A stretch of 64,000 bases of DNA from Burkholderiaceae bacterium. Its GTDB lineage: Bacteria; Pseudomonadota; Gammaproteobacteria; Burkholderiales; Burkholderiaceae_E. The first letter of the stretch is position 1; the number at the start of each line of letters is the position of its first letter. The position numbers and the translations under genes were made by a program. The DNA is taken from NCBI GenBank assembly GCA_023954045.1, contig JAMLIR010000017.1:1-64000 (forward strand), written 5' to 3'. Of the stretch, positions 26,943-34,716 are shown piece by piece. The notes under the pieces are model-generated. The model was not told the DNA's origin and ran no database searches. It saw nothing but the letters and a program-made list of their open reading frames with translations.

Positions 26943-27779
26943 ATGGACGGTGCTTTGCCTGCATGGTCGCGGCTGGCGGAGCTGCGCCCCGACTGGGGTG
27001 CCCCGCCGCAGGTCCGGGCCTTCGTCACCGGGCGCCGCGGCGGGGTGAGCCGCGGCCCGTGGGGGCTCGCCGACGGCAGCGCAGGGGGCCTGAATCTCGG
27101 CGCGCGCTGCGGCGACGATCCGCGCGACGTCGCGGTCAACCGCGCGCGGCTCGAAGCCTGCCTGCCGTCGCCGCCCGTCTGGCTCGAGCAGGTGCACGGC
27201 GCGAGCGTGCACCTGGTGCTGCCGAGCCCGGATGCGGGGGGCGCGACGCGATCGAGCGGTCCCGACGCGCCGATCGAGCCGCGCGCCGACGCGGCCGTGA
27301 CCGGCGCGCCCGGCGTCGTGCTCGCGGTGCTCACGGCCGACTGCCTGCCGGTGCTGCTCGCCGATGCGCGCGGCCGGGCGGTCGCGATCGCGCACGCGGG
27401 CTGGCGCGGGCTGGCGCTCGGCGTGGTCGAGCGCAGCGTCGAGGCGCTTCGCGCGCAGGCCGGGGCCGGCGCGGACGTGCTCGCCTGGCTCGGGCCGGCG
27501 ATCGGTCCGCACGCTTTCGAGGTCGGCGAGGACGTGCTGCACGCGTTCTGCGACGACGATCCGGGCTGCGCCGCCGCCTTCGCGCCCGGCCCGCGCGAAG
27601 GCAAGTGGCTCGCCGACCTGTACGCGCTCGCGCGCGTCCGGCTCGCGCGCGCCGGCGTGCGCCGCGTGAGCGGCGGCGGGCACTGCACGGTCGGCGAGCC
27701 CGAGCGCTTCTATTCCTATCGGCGCGACGGTTCCAGCGGCCGCATGGCGTCGCTGATCTGGCTCGAACCGCGCCCATAG
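26943..27779 (+). CDS. pgeF: Peptidoglycan editing factor / multicopper polyphenol oxidase family protein (PgeF/YfiH)
   Basis: A 278-residue protein of the YfiH/PgeF (DUF152) family, cytoplasmic enzymes with purine-nucleoside and laccase-like activities that also correct peptidoglycan precursors. The metal-site residues are His85 (EQVHGASVH), Cys134 (TADCLPVLL) and His151 (AIAHAGWRG), with GGGHCT near the end. It starts three bases after the rluD stop codon, so the two form one unit. A hairpin follows directly after its stop. Confidence 0.88.
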   Translation: MDGALPAWSRLAELRPDWGAPPQVRAFVTGRRGGVSRGPWGLADGSAGGLNLGARCGDDPRDVAVNRARLEACLPSPPVWLEQVHGASVHLVLPSPDAGGATRSSGPDAPIEPRADAAVTGAPGVVLAVLTADCLPVLLADARGRAVAIAHAGWRGLALGVVERSVEALRAQAGAGADVLAWLGPAIGPHAFEVGEDVLHAFCDDDPGCAAAFAPGPREGKWLADLYALARVRLARAGVRRVSGGGHCTVGEPERFYSYRRDGSSGRMASLIWLEPRP

Positions 27780-27806
27780 ATCGGGCGCGGGCGCCCCGTG
27801 CCGATC
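27779..27806 (+). terminator. Hairpin after pgeF, possible terminator
   Basis: Outer arms GATCGG/CCGATC and inner arms CGCGGG/CCCGTG (one G-T pair, one bulged G) form a strong stem with a three-base loop, beginning at the last base of the pgeF stop codon. There is no T run after it, so Rho-independent termination is uncertain. Confidence 0.45.
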
Positions 27807-27836
27807 GATTCGGGATAACGCCGAGCGCAAACCGGC

Positions 27837-27884
27837 GCAGCGCTCGCTGCAGTGCGTTGACAAAATCATCCCGCAGTGCAGAAT
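27837..27884 (+). promoter_or_regulatory. phaC: Candidate phaC promoter with dyad and direct repeats
   Basis: A perfect TTGACA (27857-27862) and CAGAAT (27879-27884), 16 bases apart, end 38 bases before the phaC start. Just upstream is GCAGCG-CT-CGCTGC (27837-27850), a perfect dyad. The heptamer GCAGTGC occurs twice (27849-27855, 27873-27879) on either side of the -35. PhaR repressors are reported to bind TGC/GCA-rich dyads in PHA promoters, so these are plausible PhaR sites. Confidence 0.5.
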
Positions 27885-27922
27885 GGCCGCAACGGGTCAG
27901 CAGGGATGGAGCGGAGACGAGG

Positions 27923-29689
27923 ATGCCGGATGCGTCGCGAGGAAAGGCAGCCGCGGTTTCGCGGCGCCGCAACATCAAGGCGCCGGCCTCTTCGGGTTCC
28001 AGTTCCGCGCCGGCGGCGCCGGTAGCAAGAGCGGCGGCGCGCGGCAAGGCGGACGCGAAGCGGCGCGAGAAGGCGCCGGGCGCGGCGGCGCGACCTGCGA
28101 GGGCCGCAGCCGGCGCATCGGCCGCCGCGCCGGTGCACCTGTCCGCCGAGCGCGTCGGCGAAATCCAGGCCGAATACATGCAGCGCCTGGGCGCGCTGAT
28201 GAGCGGCGCGCCGGCACCCGATGCGCGCGACCGCCGCTTCGCCGGCGAAGCCTGGAAGCAGGGGCCGTTCGCGTGGGCCGCCGGGCTCTACCAACTCAAC
28301 GCCGAATTCATGCAGCGGCTCGCCGACGCCGTCGAGGGCGACAGGCAGGCGCGCAACCGGATCCGTTTCGCGACCCAGCAGTGGGTCGACGCGATGTCTC
28401 CGGCGAACTTCCTCGCGACCAACCCCGAGGCGCAGAGGCGGCTGATCGAGACCAGCGGGGAGAGCCTGCGGCAGGGAATGCAGAACCTGCTCGGCGACCT
28501 GAACAAGGGGCGGATCTCGCAGACCGACGAGACGGCCTTCGAGGTCGGGCGCAACGTCGCGACGTCGCCGGGCGCGGTCATCTACCAGAACGAGCTGATC
28601 CAGGTCATCCAGTACGCGCCGTCGACGCCCACGGTCAACGCGCGGCCGCTGCTGATGGTGCCGCCTTGCATCAACAAGTTCTACATCCTCGACCTGCAGC
28701 CGGAGAACTCGCTGGTCGCCTACGCGGTCGCGCAGGGCCACACGGTGTTCATGCTGTCCTGGCGCAACGTCAAGGCCGACCAGGGGCACCTGACCTGGGA
28801 CGACTACCTCGAGACCGGCGTCATCGAGGCGATGCGCGTCGTGCGCGAGATCTCGGGCGAGGAGCGGATCAACGTGCTCGGCTTCTGCGTCGGCGGCACG
28901 CTGCTGGGTACCGCGTCCGCGGTGCTGGCGGCGCGCGGCGAGCAGTGGATCGAGTCGATGACGCTTCTCACCACGTTCCTCGACTTCTCCGAGCCGGGCG
29001 TGCTCGGCGTGTTCATCGACGAGAACTTCGTCGCCTACCGGGAGTCGACGATCGGCAACGGCGGGCTGGTCCACGGCCGCGAGCTGGCGGTGACGTTCAA
29101 TTTCCTGCGCCCGAACGACCTGGTCTGGAACTACGTCGTCAGCAACTACCTGAAGGGCGAAGCGCCGCCGGCGTTCGACCTGCTCTACTGGAACTCCGAC
29201 AGCACCAACCTGCCCGGGCCGATGTACAGCTGGTACCTTCGGCACACCTACCTGCAGAACGAGCTGCGCGAGCCCGGGCGCCTGATCTGCTGCGGCGTGC
29301 CGGTCGACCTCGGCGAGATCGGCGTGCCGACCTACATCTACGGCTCGCGCGAAGACCACATCGTCCCGTGGCACGGCGCCTACGAGTCGACGAAGCTGCT
29401 GTCGGGGCCGCTGCGCTTCGTGCTCGGCGCCAGTGGGCACATCGCCGGCGTGATCAACCCGGCCTCCAAGGGCAAGCGCAGCCACTGGATCGGCGACGCG
29501 CTGCCCGAGAGCGCGGACGACTGGTTCGAGGCGGCCACCGAGCACCCTGGCAGCTGGTGGCCCGATTGGGCGAAGTGGCTGTCCTCGTTCGGCGGCGAGC
29601 GCCGCCCGGCGCCGAAGCAGCCGGGCAATGCGCGCCACCGGCCGATCGAGGCAGCGCCCGGCAGCTACGTCAAAGAGAAGGCCGACTAG
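27923..29689 (+). CDS. phaC: Class I poly(3-hydroxyalkanoate) synthase
   Basis: This 588-residue enzyme polymerises 3-hydroxybutyryl-CoA on the granule surface. The lipase-like box GFCVGG carries Cys322. Asp478 (SREDHIVPW) and His506 (GASGHIAGV) complete the triad. The N-terminal 70 residues are a basic Ala/Arg/Lys-rich extension with no clear homology, probably disordered. The ATG at 27923 has GGAGACGAGG before it. The gene is followed by phaB and phaR, with no phaA ketothiolase between them, unlike the usual phaCAB order. The 114-base gap to phaB holds GGGCCGG/CCGGCCC, which could fold. Confidence 0.95.
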   Translation: MPDASRGKAAAVSRRRNIKAPASSGSSSAPAAPVARAAARGKADAKRREKAPGAAARPARAAAGASAAAPVHLSAERVGEIQAEYMQRLGALMSGAPAPDARDRRFAGEAWKQGPFAWAAGLYQLNAEFMQRLADAVEGDRQARNRIRFATQQWVDAMSPANFLATNPEAQRRLIETSGESLRQGMQNLLGDLNKGRISQTDETAFEVGRNVATSPGAVIYQNELIQVIQYAPSTPTVNARPLLMVPPCINKFYILDLQPENSLVAYAVAQGHTVFMLSWRNVKADQGHLTWDDYLETGVIEAMRVVREISGEERINVLGFCVGGTLLGTASAVLAARGEQWIESMTLLTTFLDFSEPGVLGVFIDENFVAYRESTIGNGGLVHGRELAVTFNFLRPNDLVWNYVVSNYLKGEAPPAFDLLYWNSDSTNLPGPMYSWYLRHTYLQNELREPGRLICCGVPVDLGEIGVPTYIYGSREDHIVPWHGAYESTKLLSGPLRFVLGASGHIAGVINPASKGKRSHWIGDALPESADDWFEAATEHPGSWWPDWAKWLSSFGGERRPAPKQPGNARHRPIEAAPGSYVKEKAD

Positions 29690-29803
29690 GGAGGTGCGAG
29701 GCGGAAGCAGCAGCAGCGGAACCCAGCGGCAAGCGCACGAGCACGGGGCCGGCCCACAGGGATCCGGCCCGCGACATCCCCAAGGAACCAGAGGAAGAGA
29801 CAG

Positions 29804-30541
29804 ATGAGCAAGAAGATCGCTTACGTGACCGGCGGCATGGGCGGGATCGGCACCGCGATCTGCCGACGATTCCACGACATGGGCTTCACCGTGATCGCAG
29901 GTTGCGGGCCGACCCGCGACCATGCCAAGTGGCTGGCCGGGCAGAAGGCCGACGGCTACACGTTCCAGGCTTCGGTCGGCAACGTCGCGGACTGGGAGTC
30001 GACGCGCGCCGCGTTCGACAAGGTCAAGGCCGAGATCGGCCAGGTCGACATCCTGGTGAACAACGCCGGGATCACGCGCGACGGCGTGTTCCGCAAGATG
30101 TCGCTCGAGGACTGGCGCTCGGTCATCGACACCAACATGAACTCGCTGTTCAACGTGACCAAGCAGGTCATCGACGGCATGCTCGACCGCAACTGGGGCC
30201 GGGTGATCAACATCTCGTCGGTGAACGGCGAGAAGGGGCAGTTCGGCCAGACGAACTACTCGGCCGCGAAGGCCGGGATGCACGGGTTCACGATGGCGCT
30301 GGCGCAGGAAGTCGCCAGCAAGGGCGTCACGGTGAACACCGTCTCGCCGGGCTACATCGCGACCGACATGGTGATGGCGGTGCGCGAGGACGTCCGCGAG
30401 AAGATCATCCAGACGATTCCCGTCAGGCGGCTGGGCAAGGCCGAGGAGATCGCCTCGATCGTCGGCTGGCTGTCCACCGACGACGCCGGGTTCACGACCG
30501 GGGCCGACTTCTCGTGCAACGGCGGCCTGCACATGGGCTGA
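29804..30541 (+). CDS. phaB: Acetoacetyl-CoA reductase (NADPH)
   Basis: This 245-residue short-chain dehydrogenase reduces acetoacetyl-CoA to (R)-3-hydroxybutyryl-CoA for PhaC. The cofactor motif TGGMGGIG is at 9-16, NNAG at 86-89, catalytic Ser138, and Tyr152/Lys156 in YSAAK. The C-terminal GADFSCNGGLHMG is typical of PhaB. FabG is the main alternative by family, but the gene context and these PhaB-type sequences support PhaB. Confidence 0.94.
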   Translation: MSKKIAYVTGGMGGIGTAICRRFHDMGFTVIAGCGPTRDHAKWLAGQKADGYTFQASVGNVADWESTRAAFDKVKAEIGQVDILVNNAGITRDGVFRKMSLEDWRSVIDTNMNSLFNVTKQVIDGMLDRNWGRVINISSVNGEKGQFGQTNYSAAKAGMHGFTMALAQEVASKGVTVNTVSPGYIATDMVMAVREDVREKIIQTIPVRRLGKAEEIASIVGWLSTDDAGFTTGADFSCNGGLHMG

Positions 30542-30554
30542 TGGAGAGAACGCG

Positions 30555-31127
30555 ATGGCGAATGCCACCCGGTTGATCAAGAAGTACCCCAACCGCCGCC
30601 TGTACGACACCCAGACGAGCGCCTACATCACGCTGGCCGACGTCAAGCAGCTCGTGCTCGAGAACGAGGACTTCAAGGTCGTCGACGCCAAGAGCAACGA
30701 GGACCTGACCCGCAGCATCCTGCTGCAGATCATCCTCGAGGAGGAAGCGGGCGGGGCGCCGCTGTTCTCGTCGGGGATGCTCGCGCAGATCATCCGCTTC
30801 TACGGGCACGCGATGCAGGGGATGATGGGCGCGTACCTCGAGAAGACGATGCAGGCGTTCGTCGAGATCCAGAACAAGATGCAGGAGCAGTCGAAGGGGT
30901 TCTACGACGCCAAGGGGATGCCGAACCCCGAGATGTGGGCGCAGTTCATGTCGGTGCAGGCGCCGATGATCCAGACGATGATGGGCAACTACATCGAGCA
31001 GAGCAAGAACCTGTTCGTGCAGATGCAGGAGCAGATGCAGGCGCAGACCCGCAACATGTTCCAGAACTTCCCGTTCCCCGGGGCACCCGCCCAGGGAGCC
31101 GGACAGTCGACGTCGGAGAAGAAGTAG
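30555..31127 (+). CDS. phaR: Polyhydroxyalkanoate synthesis repressor PhaR
   Basis: A 190-residue DNA- and PHB-binding repressor that senses the storage polymer and controls phasin and pha genes. The DNA-binding domain PF07879 is at 5-65 ([20 protein letters not shown]), and the PHB accumulation regulatory domain follows ([19 protein letters not shown]). The C-terminal third is Met/Gln-rich and amphipathic ([17 protein letters not shown]), suited to granule binding. It starts 13 bases after phaB and ends before a clear terminator. Confidence 0.94.
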   Translation: MANATRLIKKYPNRRLYDTQTSAYITLADVKQLVLENEDFKVVDAKSNEDLTRSILLQIILEEEAGGAPLFSSGMLAQIIRFYGHAMQGMMGAYLEKTMQAFVEIQNKMQEQSKGFYDAKGMPNPEMWAQFMSVQAPMIQTMMGNYIEQSKNLFVQMQEQMQAQTRNMFQNFPFPGAPAQGAGQSTSEKK

Positions 31128-31147
31128 CGGCGGCGCTTCCCGCGCCC

Positions 31148-31165
31148 GGACGGTACAATCCGTCC
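31148..31165 (+). promoter_or_regulatory. rimO: TACAAT -10 candidate framed by an inverted repeat, upstream of rimO
   Basis: GGACGG-TACAAT-CCGTCC: a perfect six-base dyad with a -10-like hexamer in its centre, 75-92 bases before rimO. It may be the rimO promoter, but it precedes the phaR terminator at 31177, so the transcript would have to cross it. No -35 is evident. Confidence 0.35.
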
Positions 31166-31176
31166 GACGAATTCCC

Positions 31177-31203
31177 ACGCCGCCTCGCCGCGGCGTTTTT
31201 TTT
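31177..31203 (+). terminator. Rho-independent terminator after phaR
   Basis: Seven-base arms ACGCCGC/GCGGCGT with a six-base loop, followed by eight T residues. It is the best terminator in the window. It ends the phaC-phaB-phaR transcript 50-76 bases after the phaR stop and 37 bases before rimO. Confidence 0.88.
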
Positions 31204-31239
31204 CCCGACCCCCGCACCGACGACGCAAGCCTTCCATCG

Positions 31240-32637
31240 ATGAGCACCGCCGAGTCCGCCGCGCGCCGGCGCAGCCGCAAGTCCCCTCCGAAGGTCGGGT
31301 TCGTCTCGCTCGGCTGCCCGAAGGCGATGGTCGACTCCGAGCGCATCCTGACGCAGCTGCGCGCCGAGGGCTACCAGATCGCCGGCGATTACGGCGGCTC
31401 TGACCTGGTCGTCGTGAACACCTGCGGCTTCATCGACGAGGCGGTACAGGAGTCGCTCGACGCGATCGGCGAGGCGCTCGCCGAGAACGGCAAGGTCATC
31501 GTCACCGGCTGCCTCGGCGCCCGCCGCGGCGTTGGCGGCGGGACGCTGGTCGGCGAGGCGCATCCGAAGGTGCTCGCGGTGACCGGCCCGCACGCGGCCG
31601 ACGAGGTCATGGCGCACATCCACGCGCACCTGCCCAGGCCCCACGACCCGTTCGCCGACCTGGTTCCCCCGGGCGGCGTGAAGCTCACGCCGCGGCACTA
31701 CGCCTACCTGAAGATCTCCGAAGGCTGCAACCACCGCTGCACCTTCTGCATCATCCCGTCGATGCGCGGCGACCTGGTCAGCCGCCCGATCGGCGAGGTG
31801 ATGCGCGAGGCCGAAGCGCTGGTCGGGGCCGGCGTAAGGGAGCTGCTGGTGATCTCGCAGGACACCAGCGCCTACGGCGTCGACGTCCGTTACCGCACCG
31901 GGTTCGTCGACGGCAGGCCGGTGCGCACGCGGATGACCGAGCTGGTCCGCGAGCTCGCGCAGCTCGGCGCGCGGGTGCGGCTGCACTACGTGTACCCGTA
32001 CCCGCACGTCGACGAGGTGCTGCCGCTGATGGCCGAGGGAAGGGTGCTGCCGTACCTCGACGTGCCGTTCCAGCATTCGCATCCGCGGATCCTGAAGCTG
32101 ATGAAGCGGCCGGCCTCGGGCGAGAAGAACATCGAGCGCATCCGCGCGTGGCGCTCGACGTGCCCCGACCTGACGATCCGCAGCACGTTCATCGCCGGCT
32201 TCCCCGGCGAGACCGAGGCCGAGTTCGAGCACCTGCTCGCGTTCCTGCGCGAGGCCGAGCTCGACCGCGTCGGCTGCTTCGCCTACTCGCCGGTCGACGG
32301 CGCCGCCGCCAACGCGCTGCCGGGCCAGCTGCCGGACGAGGTGCGCGAGGCGCGCCGCGCGCGGTTCATGGAGGTGCAGTCGGCGATCAGCGCGCAGCGC
32401 CTGCGGCGGCGGGTCGGCACGACCTGCACGGTGATGGTCGACGCGATCGAGCACGACCCCGACGCCGGCACGTGGCGCGCCGCGACGCGATCGGCCGGCG
32501 AGGCGCCGGAAATCGACGGGCTCGTCTACGTCGCTCTCGACGACGAGGCGCAGGCGCGCGCGCTGCCGCCGGGAAGCGAGCTCGCGGCGCGCATCGTCGA
32601 AGCCGACGAGCACGACCTGTTCGCGCTGCCGGCCTGA
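31240..32637 (+). CDS. rimO: Ribosomal protein uS12 methylthiotransferase RimO
   Basis: This 465-residue radical-SAM enzyme thiomethylates an aspartate of ribosomal protein S12. The N-terminal methylthiotransferase domain has Cys26, Cys62 and Cys91 for one [4Fe-4S] cluster. The radical-SAM motif CNHRCTFC has Cys163, Cys167 and Cys170. A C-terminal TRAM-like domain follows. [16 protein letters not shown] and the overall length favour RimO over MiaB. Confidence 0.95.
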   Translation: MSTAESAARRRSRKSPPKVGFVSLGCPKAMVDSERILTQLRAEGYQIAGDYGGSDLVVVNTCGFIDEAVQESLDAIGEALAENGKVIVTGCLGARRGVGGGTLVGEAHPKVLAVTGPHAADEVMAHIHAHLPRPHDPFADLVPPGGVKLTPRHYAYLKISEGCNHRCTFCIIPSMRGDLVSRPIGEVMREAEALVGAGVRELLVISQDTSAYGVDVRYRTGFVDGRPVRTRMTELVRELAQLGARVRLHYVYPYPHVDEVLPLMAEGRVLPYLDVPFQHSHPRILKLMKRPASGEKNIERIRAWRSTCPDLTIRSTFIAGFPGETEAEFEHLLAFLREAELDRVGCFAYSPVDGAAANALPGQLPDEVREARRARFMEVQSAISAQRLRRRVGTTCTVMVDAIEHDPDAGTWRAATRSAGEAPEIDGLVYVALDDEAQARALPPGSELAARIVEADEHDLFALPA

Positions 32638-32680
32638 GGCGCGCTCGCCCGGGTGACCCGGCTGGCGGCGACGGCGTCGA

Positions 32681-33862
32681 TCAGGTCGCCGTGCGAGGAT
32701 GCCCTCGTCGCCGGCCCGCCGAGGCGGCGAGTGCGGCACCGACCAGCAGCACGGCCGCCGCGAGCCACGAGGCCGTCGCGAACGAGCCGCTGCGCTCGGC
32801 GAGCCAGCCGCCGACGGCCGGGCCGACGATCTGCCCGACGCTGAACGCGACGGTCATTCGCGCGATCGTCTGGTCGGGTCGATCGGGCGCGAGCTCGCGC
32901 GCGGTGGCCAGCCCGAGGGCGGTGATCGCCATGAACGTTGCGCCGAGCAGGGCCGCGCCGACGAGCAGCGCCGCCGCGCCCTGGCCCGCGGCTGCCAGCG
33001 CCACCCCGATCGCTTCGAGCACGAAGGCCGCGACGATCGCCGCGTAGGGGCCGGTGCGCGCCGCGACCTTCGCCCATGCCCAGTTCGACGGCGCGCCGGC
33101 CAGGCCGACGACGGCCCAGGCCCAGAACTCCAGGATCCGGGCATCGGGCATGCGCCGCACCATCACGACGACGAACGTCGCGGTGATCACGTAGCCGAAG
33201 CCGAGGCAACCGTAGGAGACGACCAGCCGGGCGAGCGCGCGGCGGTCGGCGCCCGAGCGCGCCGGGTCGGCATGCGGCGGCAGCGCGGGGCCGGGGGCGC
33301 GATCGAGCATGCGCCAGGGCGCGACCGCGAGCAGTGCCGAAAGCGCGGCCAGCGCCCACCACAGCGGCGCCGCGCTCCAGCCAGCCTCGCGGCCGGCGTA
33401 CACCAGCAGCGCCGAGACCGCGATCCCGGCGCCCACGCCCGAGTAGAGCAGGCTGCCCAGCATCGGCCGGCCCTCGCGGGCGGCGAGTTCGAAGACGATG
33501 CCGGATGCGAACACCAGCACGAACGCGCTGGCGACTCCGGAGGCCAGGCGCACCGCCGCCCAGCCGGAAGCGCCCAGGTCCAGCGCCATCGCCGCAGTGG
33601 TGAGCGTGCTGAGCGCGAGGGCGGCGCGCAGCCAGCCGACCCGGTGCCGGGCGAACGCCGCGCGAGTGGCCAGGAGCGCACCGGCGAGGTAGCCGAGGAA
33701 GTTCGCCGACGCGACCAGCCCCGCGGCGGACAGCCCGAGACTCGATTCCTCGAGCATCGCCGGCAGCATCGGCGTATAGGCGAAGCGGCCGATTCCCATC
33801 GCGAGCGCGAGCGCGCAGGCGCCGGCTCCGGCCGCGACGAGGCCGCCGGCGCGCCCGCTCAC
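32681..33862 (-). CDS. MFS transporter (YbfB/UPF0226-like)
   Basis: A 393-residue inner-membrane protein with about twelve hydrophobic segments. The N terminus has the MGIGRFAYTPMLPAM motif typical of the YbfB/MFS_4 type. The substrate is unknown. It starts at GTG, which overlaps the serB stop codon (GTGA), so it is the last gene of mfd-serB-MFS. It is convergent with rimO, 43 bases apart. The coupling to serB hints at, but does not prove, an amino-acid or related export role. Confidence 0.8.
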   Translation of the reverse strand: MSGRAGGLVAAGAGACALALAMGIGRFAYTPMLPAMLEESSLGLSAAGLVASANFLGYLAGALLATRAAFARHRVGWLRAALALSTLTTAAMALDLGASGWAAVRLASGVASAFVLVFASGIVFELAAREGRPMLGSLLYSGVGAGIAVSALLVYAGREAGWSAAPLWWALAALSALLAVAPWRMLDRAPGPALPPHADPARSGADRRALARLVVSYGCLGFGYVITATFVVVMVRRMPDARILEFWAWAVVGLAGAPSNWAWAKVAARTGPYAAIVAAFVLEAIGVALAAAGQGAAALLVGAALLGATFMAITALGLATARELAPDRPDQTIARMTVAFSVGQIVGPAVGGWLAERSGSFATASWLAAAVLLVGAALAASAGRRRGHPRTAT

Positions 33863-34716
33863 GGCGCGGCCGGGAGCTGGTCGACGAACCAGTTCAGGAT
33901 CGCGTCGAGGCCGCAGTGGTTGATCGCGTGCGTGGTCTCCGAGTGCACGATCGGCTTGGCCCGGTAGGCGACCGAGACGCCGGCGATCGACATCATCTTG
34001 AGGTCGTTGGCGCCGTCGCCGACGACGATCGCCTGCGACGGCGTGCAGCCGATCGCCCCGCAGGTCTCCTCGACCACGCGCCGCTTCACGTCGGCGTTGA
34101 CGATCTCCCCGAGCACGCGCCCGGTCAGCCGCCCGTCGACGATCTCCAGCGTGTTCGAGCGCGTGAAGTCCAGGTGCAGGCGCGCCGACAGCCGCTCGGT
34201 GAAGAAGGTGAAGCCGCCCGACACGAGCAGGATCTTCAGGCCCGCGGCGCGCGCCGCGACGATCACCGCCTCGGCGCCGGGCGACAGGCGCACGCGCTCG
34301 TCGTAGACGCGTTGCAGCGTGGACTCGGGCAGTCCCGCGAGCAGTGCGACCCGGCGGCGCAGGCTCTCGTTGTAGTCGGCGATCTCGCCGCGCATCGCCG
34401 CCTCGGTGATCGCGGCGACCTCGGCCTTCCTGCCCGCGAACTCGGCGATCTCGTCGACGCACTCGATCGTGATCAGCGTGGAGTCCATGTCGAACGCGAT
34501 CAGCCGGTAGTCGGACAGGCGCGCCGACAGCGGCACGATCTCGGCGTCCACGCCGAGGCTGTCGGCGATCTCGCCGACGCGGTCGCCGTCGATCGTGACC
34601 GGCTCCCAGGTGGCGAGTTGCGGCAGGTGCAGCGTGGGCGCGCGCCCGAGTGCGGCGCGGAACGCGGCGACTGCCGCGTCGGAGAGGCGGGGATGCTGGA
34701 CGACGAGGCGGCTCAT
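33859..34716 (-). CDS. serB: Phosphoserine phosphatase
   Basis: A 285-residue HAD-family enzyme for the last step of serine synthesis. The catalytic motif FDMDST has Asp76 and Asp78; LVSGGFTFF is motif II and VVGDGANDLKMM is motif III. The N-terminal 70 residues are the short ACT-like region seen in proteobacterial SerB. Its ATG overlaps the mfd stop codon (ATGA) and its own stop overlaps the transporter start. Confidence 0.94.
   Translation of the reverse strand: MSRLVVQHPRLSDAAVAAFRAALGRAPTLHLPQLATWEPVTIDGDRVGEIADSLGVDAEIVPLSARLSDYRLIAFDMDSTLITIECVDEIAEFAGRKAEVAAITEAAMRGEIADYNESLRRRVALLAGLPESTLQRVYDERVRLSPGAEAVIVAARAAGLKILLVSGGFTFFTERLSARLHLDFTRSNTLEIVDGRLTGRVLGEIVNADVKRRVVEETCGAIGCTPSQAIVVGDGANDLKMMSIAGVSVAYRAKPIVHSETTHAINHCGLDAILNWFVDQLPAAP

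Noticed and set aside
27857-27870. TTGAC-N4-TCATC before phaC as an FNR-like site.
   Set aside because: The second half does not match ATCAA; the TTGACA is better read as a -35.
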